Positions 33,483-42,938 are shown, numbered from the stretch's first letter. The stretch is 64,000 nt of DNA from Dehalogenimonas sp. THU2 (GCF_039749495.1 NZ_JBDLLU010000011.1:1-64000); one strand, 5' to 3'. Program-made: numbers and translations. Notes: generated by a model from the sequence alone, not told the origin.

Positions 33483-34079
33483 TCATCGATCCTTCAGGAT
33501 TTTACATGCAGCCGCAGCAGCACGGGCGCGGTGGCTGAGGCGATTCTTTTCATCGGGCGCGATCTCCGCCATCGTTTTTCCCAACTCCGGGAGAGAAAAG
33601 ACCGGGTCGTAACCGAAGCCGTTGCTTCCATGCGGTTCGAAGGCGATGCGTCCTTCTACGACGCCTTCGGCAAAGCGCAGACCGCCGTCCGGAACAGCGA
33701 TGGCTATGACGCAACGGAAACGGGCGGTACGTTTTTCAACGGGCACTTCCCACAGGATTTTCAACAGCAGGGCGTTTCTTTCGGCGTCACCGGCCCCCTC
33801 ACCGGCGTAGCGGGCGGAGAGCACACCCGGCGCGCCTCCCAAAGCGTCCACCTCCAGGCCTGAATCGTCGGCTAGGGTCAGCATACCGGAAGCCGCAGCC
33901 AGGGCTCGAGCCTTGAGTGCGGCGTTTTCGGCGAAGGTCGTTCCGGTCTCGGCGACTTCCAGTTCAATTCCCCTTTGCCCGGGGGTTACCAGTTCATAGC
34001 CGCAGGTGGAGAGGAGTTCGGTGTATTCCCGCAATTTACCGGGGTTATTGGTGGCCAGCAGCAATTGCGGTCGAGTCAT
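33483..34079 (-). CDS. rdgB: RdgB/HAM1 family XTP/dITP pyrophosphatase
   Basis: A 198-residue house-cleaning enzyme that hydrolyses dITP, XTP and ITP to monophosphates and pyrophosphate. N-terminal LLATNNPGKLREY, the central TLADDSGLEVDALGGAPGV and C-terminal FGYDPVF with SHRARA are all family landmarks. It is cytosolic. It lies downstream of the fbp terminator and is probably transcribed alone. Confidence 0.95.
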   Translation of the reverse strand: MTRPQLLLATNNPGKLREYTELLSTCGYELVTPGQRGIELEVAETGTTFAENAALKARALAAASGMLTLADDSGLEVDALGGAPGVLSARYAGEGAGDAERNALLLKILWEVPVEKRTARFRCVIAIAVPDGGLRFAEGVVEGRIAFEPHGSNGFGYDPVFSLPELGKTMAEIAPDEKNRLSHRARAAAAACKILKDR

Positions 34080-34152
34080 CGCCAGTCACTTCGCTCAGGA
34101 TATGTCATCGATGGCATGAACGGCGCACCTCCGGGACCTAGATATCGATCGC

Positions 34153-34208
34153 CCAAAAAAGAAGTGCCCCTTCCCTCCAGCGCAATCGCGATAAGAAAGG
34201 AAGGGGCA
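34153..34208 (-). terminator. Terminator of fbp
   Basis: A 10-bp stem TGCCCCTTCC / GGAAGGGGCA with a 24-base loop is followed on the minus strand by CTTCTTTTTTGGG. Confidence 0.7.
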
Positions 34209-34222
34209 GACCTCGATTTTTG

Positions 34223-35314
34223 TTAGATAGGTTCGAAGCGCTCGGCCAACTTGCGGGAGACCTGCGGCATGGTGGTGTATTCCATCTCATCCAGCGGCAG
34301 GCGGTGGGGCTCAAAAGGTCCGTGCTCACGCATGATATAAGCCATGTCGTTGGCCATTTCGCGGGCTTTGTCGTAGGAGCGGTCGGCGAAGAAATCGCGC
34401 GGACCGACCAGGTGGCCGTCGGACAACTGGAAACCCTGGGCGATGACCCGCGGGGGGCCGTCGAAACGGGTCGGCAGGCTGTCGGCAACGCTCACGGGCA
34501 TCAGCGGCCCATAATGAGACCCGCGCATCCAGCCTTCCACGAAGTAAGGCTTGGCGAACGGCTCAAGAACTTCGCCCACAGCGGGGAAAGCGCCCTGGCA
34601 GCGGACGATGCACACCGGGTCGTCCTTGCCGACATAGCGCCCGGCCAAAAAGGCCAGTTTCTGAGTGGAGGACGACGCGGCGATCTCGCCGCTCTTGGTA
34701 TAGACCGCCTTGACCGGGTAACGGTTGGCGGCGCCGATGAAGACGAGGAGGTCGTAGATCTCTTCCGGCGTGGAGAAGGTGATCTTCTTGCTCTCTTTGA
34801 CATCATGCACTTCGAATTTGAAGCCCATGTGCATGTTCTCGGCAATAACCAAGCCGATAGTGTTGAAGGGATCGGCGAACATCTTGTACAGCGGCATGTT
34901 CCAGGCGCCGGACGAGGTTTTGTCGGCCATGAAGATGACGATCGGTTCTGATGGCCGCTCCTCAAACTCCATCTCCGCCGCGCCGGGGCCCATGCCCTTG
35001 ATATTGCCTGAGAAAGCGTCGGTCAAAAGGTCCTGCCCGGCGCCGTAGAGCTTCAATTTCTTGGCGACCTCGGTGCACGCCACGAAGGTATCCCAGGCCA
35101 TCTCATGGATATCGGCGTCGTTCTCACCTTTCTGGTGGGTCATTATCAGTTGCAGGTCGTCGCCGCATTTGGTGACGTGATAATCGATCAAAAGGCCGCT
35201 TTCCTTGGCCTTAGCTAGTTTATTGTCTGCCTCGCAAAGGCAATCAGGATGGGAATCGGAATGGCCGACAAAGCCGCCGATATCGGCTTTGATGACGCTC
35301 AGGGTTACTTTCAT
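34223..35314 (-). CDS. fbp: Fructose-1,6-bisphosphate aldolase/phosphatase, archaeal type
   Basis: A 363-residue bifunctional gluconeogenic enzyme (class V FBPase) that joins the triose phosphates and removes the 1-phosphate in one active site. Recognisable parts are the N-terminal SVIKADIGGFVGHS with its metal-binding Asp, CGDDLQLIM near residue 50, and KTSSGAWNMPLYKMFADPFNT around 140-160. It is the form known from archaea and deep-branching bacteria. It permits a strongly one-way gluconeogenic flux, which suits growth on acetate via acsA. It follows cobO by 20 bases and shares its promoter. Confidence 0.96.
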   Translation of the reverse strand: MKVTLSVIKADIGGFVGHSDSHPDCLCEADNKLAKAKESGLLIDYHVTKCGDDLQLIMTHQKGENDADIHEMAWDTFVACTEVAKKLKLYGAGQDLLTDAFSGNIKGMGPGAAEMEFEERPSEPIVIFMADKTSSGAWNMPLYKMFADPFNTIGLVIAENMHMGFKFEVHDVKESKKITFSTPEEIYDLLVFIGAANRYPVKAVYTKSGEIAASSSTQKLAFLAGRYVGKDDPVCIVRCQGAFPAVGEVLEPFAKPYFVEGWMRGSHYGPLMPVSVADSLPTRFDGPPRVIAQGFQLSDGHLVGPRDFFADRSYDKAREMANDMAYIMREHGPFEPHRLPLDEMEYTTMPQVSRKLAERFEPI

Positions 35315-35334
35315 GGGCTTTCCTCCGAGTTTAT

Positions 35335-35898
35335 TTAATAGTCGATGCCCTTGCGGGCGCGGATGCCTTCGTTAAGAGGGTGCTTGATCATCAGGATCTC
35401 GGATACCAAGTCAGCCATCTGGACCAGCCGGGGGTCTGCGTTTCGGCCGGTGAGAATAAGCTCCACGCATTCCGGTTTCTGCTCGATCATATTGACCATT
35501 TTTTCAATGTCGATCAGGCCGCCACCCACCGCGGCGTTGATCTCATCGAGGACGATAACGTCATAATCACCGCTGGTCATCGCTTTGAAGGCGGCATCGA
35601 GATGCGCTGAGGCTTCCGCCCGATGTTCCGGCGTTATATTGCCTTTTCGAGCCCAGCCTCGAAAACCGAAGGTGTCGACAGTCACATGGGGCAGACTCTT
35701 GAGAATTTTGAACTCCCCGTGATCGAAATGCTCATTGGCTTTCATCATAAAGAGCATATAAACCCTGAGACCATGACCGGCAGCCCTTATGGAGGTCCCG
35801 ATGGCAGCGGAGGTTTTACCTTTGCCGTGGCCGGTAAAAATGTTCACCAAGCCTTTTTCCAACCGGCAGCCGTTATCGGATATTTCGTTCTGGGTCAA
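35335..35898 (-). CDS. cobO: Corrinoid adenosyltransferase (CobO/BtuR type)
   Basis: The enzyme adenosylates cob(I)alamin or cobyrinic acid diamide to the coenzyme form. It is 187 residues long with the P-loop GHGKGKTSAAIG, FFMK-like MLFMMKANEHFDHG, and VIVLDEINAAV near residue 115. The start is TTG six bases after GGAGG. Corrinoid handling is vital for organohalide-respiring Dehalococcoidia, although this gene is widespread. First gene of a two-gene operon with fbp, under a good promoter. Confidence 0.95.
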   Translation of the reverse strand: MTQNEISDNGCRLEKGLVNIFTGHGKGKTSAAIGTSIRAAGHGLRVYMLFMMKANEHFDHGEFKILKSLPHVTVDTFGFRGWARKGNITPEHRAEASAHLDAAFKAMTSGDYDVIVLDEINAAVGGGLIDIEKMVNMIEQKPECVELILTGRNADPRLVQMADLVSEILMIKHPLNEGIRARKGIDY

Positions 35899-35959
35899 AA
35901 CCGGCCTCCAAGTTTAAATGCCAGCACCGAGCTGAAGCGAGGAACGTTCAAACTTAACC

Positions 35960-35988
35960 AGTTTAACAAGGCCGTATGGTAGTGTCAA
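35960..35988 (-). promoter_or_regulatory. Sigma-70 promoter of cobO-fbp
   Basis: On the minus strand TTGACA and TAAACT are separated by 17 bp, about 60 bases before the cobO start. Confidence 0.65.
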
Positions 35989-36096
35989 GAAACTTTAAAG
36001 TCCTAAAAACACCCCGCTCGCGCCCCCGTGCGCAACCTCAGCCTGCCGGCAAGATCTTTCCAATCGGCTTCGCCATATGTCCCCACCGGGATAGGC

Positions 36097-36861
36097 TCAG
36101 TCAGTGCGGGTAACGTAGTTACGCAACGTCCCAATCCCCTCTATCCTGACCTCGACAGTATCCCCCGGATGCATCGGCCCAATACCGCTCGGCGTTCCGG
36201 TGGCGATGACGTCCCCGGGCAGCAGCGTCATCACGTGAGACACGAAATGGATGAGGTAGTCGATGGGATAGATGAGGTCGACGGTATTGCCGTGCTGTTT
36301 CCTCTCCCCATTCAACCATGTCTCCACCGTCAGTGAAGACGGGTCGATACCGGTAGTTATCCACGGCCCCACCGCAGCGAAAGTGTCGAAGCCTTTGGCG
36401 CGCGTCCATTGGCCGTCCTGTTTCTGCAGGTCACGGGCGGTGACATCGTTGAAACAGGTGTACCCTAGTATTGAATCCCGGGCGGCCTCACGGCTTACCC
36501 GCCACACCGGCTTTTTGATGACGACAGCCAATTCCGCCTCATAGTCAACACGCTGTGAGGACGGGGGATAGATGATATCCGCTTCCGGGCCGATGACAGC
36601 GGTCGAGGGTTTCAAAAAGATCAGCGGCGCGTCCGGAATGGTGTGGCCCATCTCTTTGGCGTGGCCGTGGTAGTTAACGCCCAGGCAGACAATCTTGGAA
36701 GGCGCGCAGGGCGCCAGCAGCTTCACCGAATCCAGCGGATAGACCAGGCCGGAGAACTCGATGCCTTTGAACGGAGGGGCAGCCAGGGCTTTAACGGTGT
36801 CGCCTTCGAGGACGCCGTAGTGTTCGCTATTGTCAGGGGCGGTAAAACGTACGATATTCAT
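36097..36861 (-). CDS. Fumarylacetoacetate hydrolase family protein
   Basis: A 254-residue FAH-family enzyme. The C-terminal catalytic domain has IVCLGVNYHGHAKEMG, FLKPSTAVIGPEA, DYEAELAVVIKKP with the metal-binding Glu residues, and GDVIATGTPSGIGPM. These enzymes act on C-C bonds of 2-oxo acids or as isomerases and decarboxylases; the substrate is not evident. It stands alone. The 198-base gap toward cobO contains only the cobO promoter. Confidence 0.92.
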   Translation of the reverse strand: MNIVRFTAPDNSEHYGVLEGDTVKALAAPPFKGIEFSGLVYPLDSVKLLAPCAPSKIVCLGVNYHGHAKEMGHTIPDAPLIFLKPSTAVIGPEADIIYPPSSQRVDYEAELAVVIKKPVWRVSREAARDSILGYTCFNDVTARDLQKQDGQWTRAKGFDTFAAVGPWITTGIDPSSLTVETWLNGERKQHGNTVDLIYPIDYLIHFVSHVMTLLPGDVIATGTPSGIGPMHPGDTVEVRIEGIGTLRNYVTRTD

Positions 36862-36962
36862 ATGAAGGCATTTTAGCTTTTCGGCGACGGGGGTACAAGT
36901 CGGATCGATACTAATTTATTGTTCATGACTATCGACCTCCCATATCGGTCTACCTCCAAGCT

Positions 36963-36992
36963 TTGCAAACACGGCGGTGTTGAACTTATAAT
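36963..36992 (+). promoter_or_regulatory. Promoter of mobB
   Basis: TTGCAA and TATAAT are separated by 18 bp, about 27 bases before the mobB ATG. Confidence 0.5.
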
Positions 36993-37019
36993 GGGATGAT
37001 TTTCGGCTTTGGAGAGACT

Positions 37020-37685
37020 ATGCCCGCACCTGTTGTGGCCTTTGTCGGCCACTCGGAATCAGGCAAGACCGGCTACCTGGAACGGCTGCTGCCGGAACTG
37101 ACGCGCCGCGGCTTGAAAGTGGCCACGGTGAAGCATGTGCCGCAGCACTTTCACCCCCATACCCCCGCCCGGGACACGGAGCGCCACCTGGCGGCCGGCG
37201 CGGCGGCTACAGTGGCCAGCACCGGCGATGCGCTAATACTGACCAAGCCGTTCACCGCGGAAGCGCCCTTCGAAGAGATCGGCCGGCTGCTGGGGGATGA
37301 ATACGACCTCATCCTGGCAGAGGGTTTCAAGCAATCCGGCGTCCCCAAGATCGAGGTCTGGCGGCAGGGGATCGGCAGGCCCCTGGAGAACCTGAAAAGC
37401 CGGGTGGCGGTGGTCACCTCCGACGACTACCCGGGCACGGCGCCCCGGTTCTTTACGCTGGACGACCTTTCCGGCATGGCCGATTTCCTGGAAAAAGGCT
37501 TCGTCCAGCCGCAGAGGCAGCGGGTCAGCCTCCATATCAATGGAGCCCCGGTGACACTCTCGGCCTTTCCGAGGGAATTCATGGCAAATATCGTGGGCGC
37601 GCTGGTGGCCAGCCTTAAAGACGTGCCTCCGGCAAAATGGCTGGAGATCAGGTTAAAAAAAGACTCGGAAGATGTGTCTTCATAA
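37020..37685 (+). CDS. mobB: Molybdopterin-guanine dinucleotide biosynthesis protein B
   Basis: A GTP-binding accessory protein for molybdenum cofactor maturation. The P-loop reads FVGHSESGKTGYLERLL at the N-terminus, followed by KVATVKHVPQHFHPHTPARDTERHLAAGA, in which the His-rich segment is typical. EGFKQSG lies near residue 100. At 221 residues it is longer than MobB alone by a C-terminal 60-residue extension. The ATG follows GGAGA. No other moco genes are nearby; the host would use it for molybdopterin enzymes encoded elsewhere. Confidence 0.92.
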   Translation: MPAPVVAFVGHSESGKTGYLERLLPELTRRGLKVATVKHVPQHFHPHTPARDTERHLAAGAAATVASTGDALILTKPFTAEAPFEEIGRLLGDEYDLILAEGFKQSGVPKIEVWRQGIGRPLENLKSRVAVVTSDDYPGTAPRFFTLDDLSGMADFLEKGFVQPQRQRVSLHINGAPVTLSAFPREFMANIVGALVASLKDVPPAKWLEIRLKKDSEDVSS

Positions 37686-37754
37686 TATTTACATATTTCT
37701 CTGCTATCATCCGGCAACGTCATTACGTTATTTAAAGAAAACGAGGTTACTCAC

Positions 37755-39041
37755 TTGGTCAAGAAGAAGCACAAACACCCCGTCCACCAGGGTATCAAGC
37801 TGTCACAGAAAGCCCAGTCCAAGCTAGCCAAACAGCGCAAACAGCAGAAACTGACCCGCTGGATCGGCTTGGGTGTTATCGGCGCCGTAGTCCTTATCCT
37901 CAGCGTCGGCTGGGTCACCCAGTGGCTGCTACCCGTGTACATCCCGCTGCAGAAGACGGTGCTCACCGTTAACGGTACCGACTATAGCGCCGGTTACGTT
38001 TCCAAGATGGTCAACTTCTACAATGGCGACAACGCGGCCAACGCCTTGTTTTTCATCGATTTCGTCATGGGACAAATCGAAGAAATGGAATTGATGAAAC
38101 AGGCGGCGGCGGAAATGGGCATCACCGTCAGCGACCAGGAAGTCAAAGACCGGCTCAAGGAAACAGAGTTGGAAGATAACGCCGTCAGCCGCGACATTGT
38201 CCGCGCCTCCCTGCTGGCGCAGAAGATTAATGATGAATATATCGACGGCCTGGTGCCTACCTCTGCCGACCAGCGCCATTCTCTGGTCATGCTCCTGGAG
38301 AGCGCAGCGCAAGCCGAAGAGGTCAAAGCGCGGCTGGAAGCCGGCGAGGCTTTCGCCGATATCGTGACCGAGCTTTCTCTGGACAGCACTACCATTACCG
38401 AAAAAGGCGATATGGGCTTCAACCCGATAGGAATCATCGACGGGCAGCTCTTCGCCGAGGGTCTTGACACCGCGGTGAACGCTGCCGGTGAGGGAGAGAT
38501 CGGTTTCTTCTACGACGAGAACAAGAGCAAGCAATTGGGCTACTGGGTGGTCAAGGTAACCGAGCGGCAGACAGAGAACGAAGCCCAGAAGGTCCACGTC
38601 TTCGGCATGCTGTTGCCGACCATTGAAAAGGCTGAGGAAGCCCGACAGAGGGTTATCGACGGAGAAGACTTCGAGACAGTCGCCAAAGAAGTATCCCAGG
38701 ACGCGACTTCCAAGGAAAGCGGCGGCGACCTGGGATTGCTAACACTGGGGCAAAACACCCCGCCCTTCGCTACCTATATCTTCGATGAGAACACGCCTCT
38801 TAATGATCTGAGCGCGCCCATCCTGACCAAAGACTCCAACACTACCGGCGCCTGGTGGCTCTACCAGATTGCTGCGGTGGAAGAAAATCGGACGATCGAC
38901 GAGGAAGACCGCGACACCCTGCTCAATCAGGCCTTCTCCGATTGGCTGGAAGAGGTCAAGGCCGATCCGGCTAACGTGATCGAAACGGTGGAGTTAACCC
39001 TCGAACAACGCGATCTGATCGCCACGCAGTCACTCAACTAG
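37755..39041 (+). CDS. Membrane-anchored parvulin-type peptidyl-prolyl isomerase
   Basis: A 428-residue foldase of the SurA/PrsA class. A very basic cytoplasmic start (residues 1-35) is followed by one membrane segment (about 37-62), a SurA-N-like helical region, and two parvulin-like domains (about 170-270 and 275-390), the second with DATSKESGGDLGLL. It should assist folding of exported proteins outside the membrane. The start is TTG after GAGG. It is followed 18 bases later by hom, so both may be co-transcribed although functionally unrelated. Confidence 0.88.
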   Translation: MVKKKHKHPVHQGIKLSQKAQSKLAKQRKQQKLTRWIGLGVIGAVVLILSVGWVTQWLLPVYIPLQKTVLTVNGTDYSAGYVSKMVNFYNGDNAANALFFIDFVMGQIEEMELMKQAAAEMGITVSDQEVKDRLKETELEDNAVSRDIVRASLLAQKINDEYIDGLVPTSADQRHSLVMLLESAAQAEEVKARLEAGEAFADIVTELSLDSTTITEKGDMGFNPIGIIDGQLFAEGLDTAVNAAGEGEIGFFYDENKSKQLGYWVVKVTERQTENEAQKVHVFGMLLPTIEKAEEARQRVIDGEDFETVAKEVSQDATSKESGGDLGLLTLGQNTPPFATYIFDENTPLNDLSAPILTKDSNTTGAWWLYQIAAVEENRTIDEEDRDTLLNQAFSDWLEEVKADPANVIETVELTLEQRDLIATQSLN

Positions 39042-39059
39042 GCGAAAAGGACAAGGATA

Positions 39060-40361
39060 ATGAGCAAACCGGCTATCGGTATAGGGTTAATCGGCATCGG
39101 CATCATCGGCGGGGCGGTGGCGCGGGGTTTGCGTGACCGCGCCGCGCGGCTGTCGGAGCAGATCGGCTGCCCGGTGGAATTGCGGCGAGTCAAAGTGGCG
39201 CCCATGGACCTGACCCGGCCTATCATCGCAGAGTTCCCAACGGATACCTTCACCACCGATGACGATGACTTCTTCAACACCCCGGACATGGATATCGTCA
39301 TCGAGGCCATGGGCGGCGAATACCCTGCCTTCAACTACCTGGAACGGGCGTTGTTGAGCGGCCGCCACGTGGTCAGCTCCAACAAAGAGGTAATCGCCAA
39401 GCACGCCGCGGAGCTCCTGGAGTTGGCGCGGCGGAACAACGTCGGCCTGCGCTTCGAAGCCAGCGTCGGTGGCGGCATCCCCCTGTTGCAGCCTTTCCAG
39501 TACGACCTTTCGGTCAATGAGATCAAGGGCATCTCCGCCATCATCAACGGTACCACCAACTACATACTGACCAACATGGCCTGCGAGGGCATACCATTCG
39601 CTGACGCCCTGCGCCAGGCGCAGGAACTGGGCTACGCCGAACGCAACCCGGCCAACGATATCGAAGGCTTCGATTCCGTCTATAAGCTGGCCATCATGGC
39701 TATGCTGGCCTTCCAGATCGAGGTCAAGCCAGAAGATATCTACCGTGAAGGCATCACCAAACTAGAAACCCAGGACTTCCTGTATGCCACGGAACTGGGC
39801 TTCGTCATCAAACTCCTAGCCATCGCCAAGGAAGACGATGGCGACATCGAACTGCGGGTCCATCCGGTCTTTCTGCCGAGGGACAACTTCCTGGCTAAGG
39901 TGGACGGTGTCTTCAACGCCGCCCTTATCACCGGCGACCTGGTGGGCGATGTCATCTTCTCTGGCCAGGGGGCAGGAGCGGCGGCCACTTCTTCCGCTGT
40001 CATCGCCGACGCGCTAGCCGCCGCCCAGGATGTGGCCTCCGGGGTCGGTAACCGTATGCGCTGGCGCTTGGGCGGAACCAAGCGGCTGTTGCCAATGACC
40101 GAGGTGGTTACCCGCTACTATTTCCGCCTGAACGTAGCCGACAAACCGGGGGTACTAGCCCAGATCGCCGGCATCTTCGGCGATAACGGCATCTCCATCG
40201 CCTCCGTCATCCAGAAAGAGGTCAACGAAGCCTCGGAAACTGCGGAACTGGTCATCATGACCCACCTGGCCCGCGAAAGCGCCGTACGCCAGGCCGTGGA
40301 GGCCCTGCGGCAGAACGATTCCATCAAGGCGGTCAATAATTTCGTTCGGGTAGGCGTGTAA
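39060..40361 (+). CDS. hom: Homoserine dehydrogenase
   Basis: The enzyme reduces aspartate semialdehyde to homoserine with NAD(P)H in the threonine/methionine pathway. The 433-residue protein has an N-terminal Rossmann motif (GLIGIGIIGGAVARGL), SSNKEVIAKH, the active-site region GGGIPLLQPFQ with INGTTNYIL, and EGFDSVYKLAIMA. A C-terminal ACT domain (about 355-430) suggests threonine feedback control. AAGGA precedes the ATG. The threonine synthase gene follows after a repeat-filled 126-base gap. Confidence 0.97.
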   Translation: MSKPAIGIGLIGIGIIGGAVARGLRDRAARLSEQIGCPVELRRVKVAPMDLTRPIIAEFPTDTFTTDDDDFFNTPDMDIVIEAMGGEYPAFNYLERALLSGRHVVSSNKEVIAKHAAELLELARRNNVGLRFEASVGGGIPLLQPFQYDLSVNEIKGISAIINGTTNYILTNMACEGIPFADALRQAQELGYAERNPANDIEGFDSVYKLAIMAMLAFQIEVKPEDIYREGITKLETQDFLYATELGFVIKLLAIAKEDDGDIELRVHPVFLPRDNFLAKVDGVFNAALITGDLVGDVIFSGQGAGAAATSSAVIADALAAAQDVASGVGNRMRWRLGGTKRLLPMTEVVTRYYFRLNVADKPGVLAQIAGIFGDNGISIASVIQKEVNEASETAELVIMTHLARESAVRQAVEALRQNDSIKAVNNFVRVGV

Positions 40362-40394
40362 AAAAGACATCGGCCCAACACAGCCCCCCTCCAG

Positions 40395-40455
40395 GCGCAT
40401 TGGATATTGGTATTTATTGGATTTGGTATTATTGGTATTATTGGTATTATTAACT
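40395..40455. repeat. AT-rich (GGTATTATT)n element
   Basis: A run of TTGGTATT and GGTATTATT units in the gap between hom and thrC, similar in build to the elements at 14500 and 19140. Confidence 0.65.
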
Positions 40456-40487
40456 CAGGTCTCTAACACTAAAGGACAAAAGCCAAT

Positions 40488-41540
40488 ATGAAAAACGGCG
40501 TCATCGCTCAATACAAAAAATACCTGCCGGTAACTGAAAACACCCCCCTCATCACCCTGGGCGAAGGCGATACGCCGCTGGTGCGCTCGCCGCGGCTGGA
40601 ACTGGAATTCGGCGTCAAAGAGCTGTATTTCAAACTGGAAAGCTGCAATCCCTCCGGCTCTTTCAAGGACCGCGGCATGGTCATGGCCGTGGCCAAAGCA
40701 CTGGAGGCCGGTTACAAGGCTGTCGCCTGCGCCTCCACCGGCAACACCTCGGCGTCGGCTTCCGCGTATGCCGCCGCCGCCGGCATCGAGTCCATCATCG
40801 TCATCCCCAAGGGCAAGATCGCCCTCGGCAAGCTGGCCCAGGCTATCGTTTACGGCGCCCGGATCGTGATGATCGACGGTAACTTCGACGACGCCCTGCG
40901 GCTGGTCCGGGAACTCACCGAAGCGCGCCCGGTAGCCCTGGTTAACTCGGTCAACCCGAACCGGATCGAAGGCCAGAAAACCGCCGCCTTCGAGATATGC
41001 GACGCCCTGGGGCAGGCACCCGGCATGCTCTTTTTGCCCGTGGGCAACGCCGGCAATATCACTGCCTACTGGAAGGGTTTCAAGGAATACCATCAAGCCG
41101 GGATAACCGGTTCGATGCCTAAGATGATGGGCTTTCAGGCGGCAGGGTCGGCCCCCATCGTCCTGGGCTACCCGGTGGAAAAGCCAGAGACCATCGCCAC
41201 CGCCATCCGCATCGGCAATCCGGCTTCATGGAAGCAGGCCGAGGCGGCCAGGGAGGAGTCCGGAGGCCTGATCGACGCCGTTTCCGATGAAGAGATACTG
41301 GAGGCGTATCATATCATGGCCGAAAAAGGCGGCATCTTCGGCGAACCCGCTTCCGCCGCTCCCCTTGCCGGCCTGATCAAGATGCACCGCCAGGGTTTCG
41401 ACTTCCATCACCACCAGGTGGTCTGCGTCGTCACCGGCAGCGGCCTCAAGGACGCCGATACCGCCATCAAGGGCTTTTCCGGCCAGTTCATTGAGGTGTC
41501 CGCCAACCTTTCCGCCATGGAGAAGGCGCTGGGGTGGTGA
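40488..41540 (+). CDS. thrC: Threonine synthase
   Basis: A PLP-dependent lyase that turns O-phosphohomoserine into threonine. The 350-residue fold-type II protein has the PLP Lys in [11 protein letters not shown] near residue 60, the phosphate-binding loop PVGNAGNI near residue 185 and the C-terminal [12 protein letters not shown]. This is the short archaeal/Gram-positive type. AAGGA precedes the ATG. It completes the branch from homoserine with hom upstream; homoserine kinase is not in the window. Confidence 0.97.
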   Translation: MKNGVIAQYKKYLPVTENTPLITLGEGDTPLVRSPRLELEFGVKELYFKLESCNPSGSFKDRGMVMAVAKALEAGYKAVACASTGNTSASASAYAAAAGIESIIVIPKGKIALGKLAQAIVYGARIVMIDGNFDDALRLVRELTEARPVALVNSVNPNRIEGQKTAAFEICDALGQAPGMLFLPVGNAGNITAYWKGFKEYHQAGITGSMPKMMGFQAAGSAPIVLGYPVEKPETIATAIRIGNPASWKQAEAAREESGGLIDAVSDEEILEAYHIMAEKGGIFGEPASAAPLAGLIKMHRQGFDFHHHQVVCVVTGSGLKDADTAIKGFSGQFIEVSANLSAMEKALGW

Positions 41541-41628
41541 GTCGCGAGCCACGAGTCACGAGTTGCGAGTCGTGAGTCGTAAGATTTGGGATTTGTTGAA
41601 ATTTGGTGCTTGGAATTTAGAATTTTAC
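41541..41628. repeat. GAGTCGCGAGTCACGAG / AT-rich composite repeat
   Basis: Variants of GAGTCGTGAGTCG are tandemly arranged, followed by an AT-rich block with TTGGAATTTAGAATTT. It fills the gap between thrC and the flavin reductase-like gene. Confidence 0.65.
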
Positions 41629-41629
41629 G

Positions 41630-42214
41630 ATGAAGCAAGTTTCTGAAAGCGTCGGCGCTTATTACCACCATTACCCACGGATCGCTGTGGCCGTCGGTGC
41701 TTATCACGAGGGTAAAAACAATGCCATGATCGCCGGCTGGCACACTCCGCTGTCTTTCAACCCGCCGCTCTTCGGGGTGTCGTTGTCTCCCCGGCGCTTC
41801 ACTTACAAGATGATCGTCGAAAGCGGCGAGTTCACCGTCAATTTCCTGCCCGCCTCGGCGGCAGGACTGATCGCCGCCCTGGGCGGCAGCAAGGGCGCTG
41901 CCGTGGACAAGTTCGCCGCCTTCAATGTCGCCCGAGACATCCCGTTGAAGACCAACGCCCCTGTGCTGGCCGATGCCTACGCCGCTTATGAGTGCAAGCT
42001 GTTAGAAGACCGCCAGTTTGGCGATCATCAGTTGCTGGTCGGCGAGGTGGTGGCAGTACACAGCCTGGCCGAGGCTTTCACCGCGGAAGAGACGATTGAT
42101 CTCAAGTCCATCACTCCGGCATTTTACATGGGCAACGACAAATATATCACCAAATTCAAAGCTGCCATAGAAACCTTGGAACGCCATAAATTCGGCCAAC
42201 CGGGCGTTCTCTAG
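41630..42214 (+). CDS. Flavin reductase-like / flavoredoxin domain protein
   Basis: A 194-residue FMN-binding split-barrel protein. The segment NAMIAGWHTPLSFNPPLFGVSLSPRRFTY matches the flavin reductase-like domain that binds FMN (N-terminal half). FTVNFLPASAAGLIAALGG follows. Members either reduce flavin or carry electrons as flavoredoxin. The partner is unknown. The ATG directly follows an AT-rich repeat, with no clear ribosome-binding site. It precedes folE by 65 bases. Confidence 0.87.
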   Translation: MKQVSESVGAYYHHYPRIAVAVGAYHEGKNNAMIAGWHTPLSFNPPLFGVSLSPRRFTYKMIVESGEFTVNFLPASAAGLIAALGGSKGAAVDKFAAFNVARDIPLKTNAPVLADAYAAYECKLLEDRQFGDHQLLVGEVVAVHSLAEAFTAEETIDLKSITPAFYMGNDKYITKFKAAIETLERHKFGQPGVL

Positions 42215-42279
42215 ATGGATTTCGCCGCCCCGAATCGCATCGAAGCATAAGTGAGTCCAAAAACCAGGAGGCACTAATT

Positions 42280-42840
42280 TTGATAAATGAAAACATCATT
42301 GAATCCGCCATCACAAACATACTCAAGGCCATCGGCGACAATCCTGAACGTGAAGGCCTGAAAGAAACACCCCAGCGCGTCGCCCGGATGTACGCTGAGA
42401 TATTCTGCGGCATGGGGAAAAACCCGGCCGAGGATCTCAAAGTGGGCTACGAGTTAGGCCACCGGGAAATGGTCATCCTCAAGGACATCCCGTTCTATTC
42501 CATGTGCGAACACCACCTGCTGCCGTTTTCCGGCGTGGTCCATATCGGCTATGTGCCCGGTGCCGAGGGGCGCGTCGTCGGCATTTCCAAACTGGCCCGG
42601 GTGGTTGAAACCATCGCCCGCCGTCCCCAGATCCAGGAACGCATGGCCACGGAAATAGCAGACGCTATCGTAGAAGGTCTTAATCCGGACGGCGTCGGCG
42701 TGGTCATCGCCGCGGAGCACATGTGCATGACCATGCGCGGCATCAAGAAACCAGGGTCCCGCGTCATCACTTCCGCTTTGAGAGGCGGCTTCGCCAAACG
42801 CGCCGCCACCCGCGCCGAGTTTATGTCACTTATTCAGTGA
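42280..42840 (+). CDS. folE: GTP cyclohydrolase I
   Basis: The first step of folate/pterin synthesis, opening GTP to dihydroneopterin triphosphate. The 186-residue protein has SMCEHHLLPFSGVVHIGYVPG with zinc-binding Cys and His, RPQIQERM and AAEHMCMTMRGI with the third zinc ligand. A TTG start follows AGGAGG at normal spacing. It is full length. Other folate genes are not adjacent. Confidence 0.96.
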   Translation: MINENIIESAITNILKAIGDNPEREGLKETPQRVARMYAEIFCGMGKNPAEDLKVGYELGHREMVILKDIPFYSMCEHHLLPFSGVVHIGYVPGAEGRVVGISKLARVVETIARRPQIQERMATEIADAIVEGLNPDGVGVVIAAEHMCMTMRGIKKPGSRVITSALRGGFAKRAATRAEFMSLIQ

Positions 42841-42857
42841 TTATCAACTTCCCTGAT

Positions 42858-42886
42858 TTGCGCCCCTAATATTAAGCGCCTATAAT
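42858..42886 (+). promoter_or_regulatory. Promoter of efp-epmA
   Basis: TTGCGC and TATAAT are separated by 17 bp. The leader to the efp GTG is about 45 bases and contains GGAGG. Confidence 0.6.
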
Positions 42887-42938
42887 ATCGGTTCGGCCAT
42901 TAACGACTTTTAATACAACTGGAGGACGCCCAAAGCCT

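Noticed and set aside
40395-40455. Possible CRISPR-like or tandem repeat array
   Set aside because: The units are short and variable, with no spacers of regular length and no cas genes nearby.
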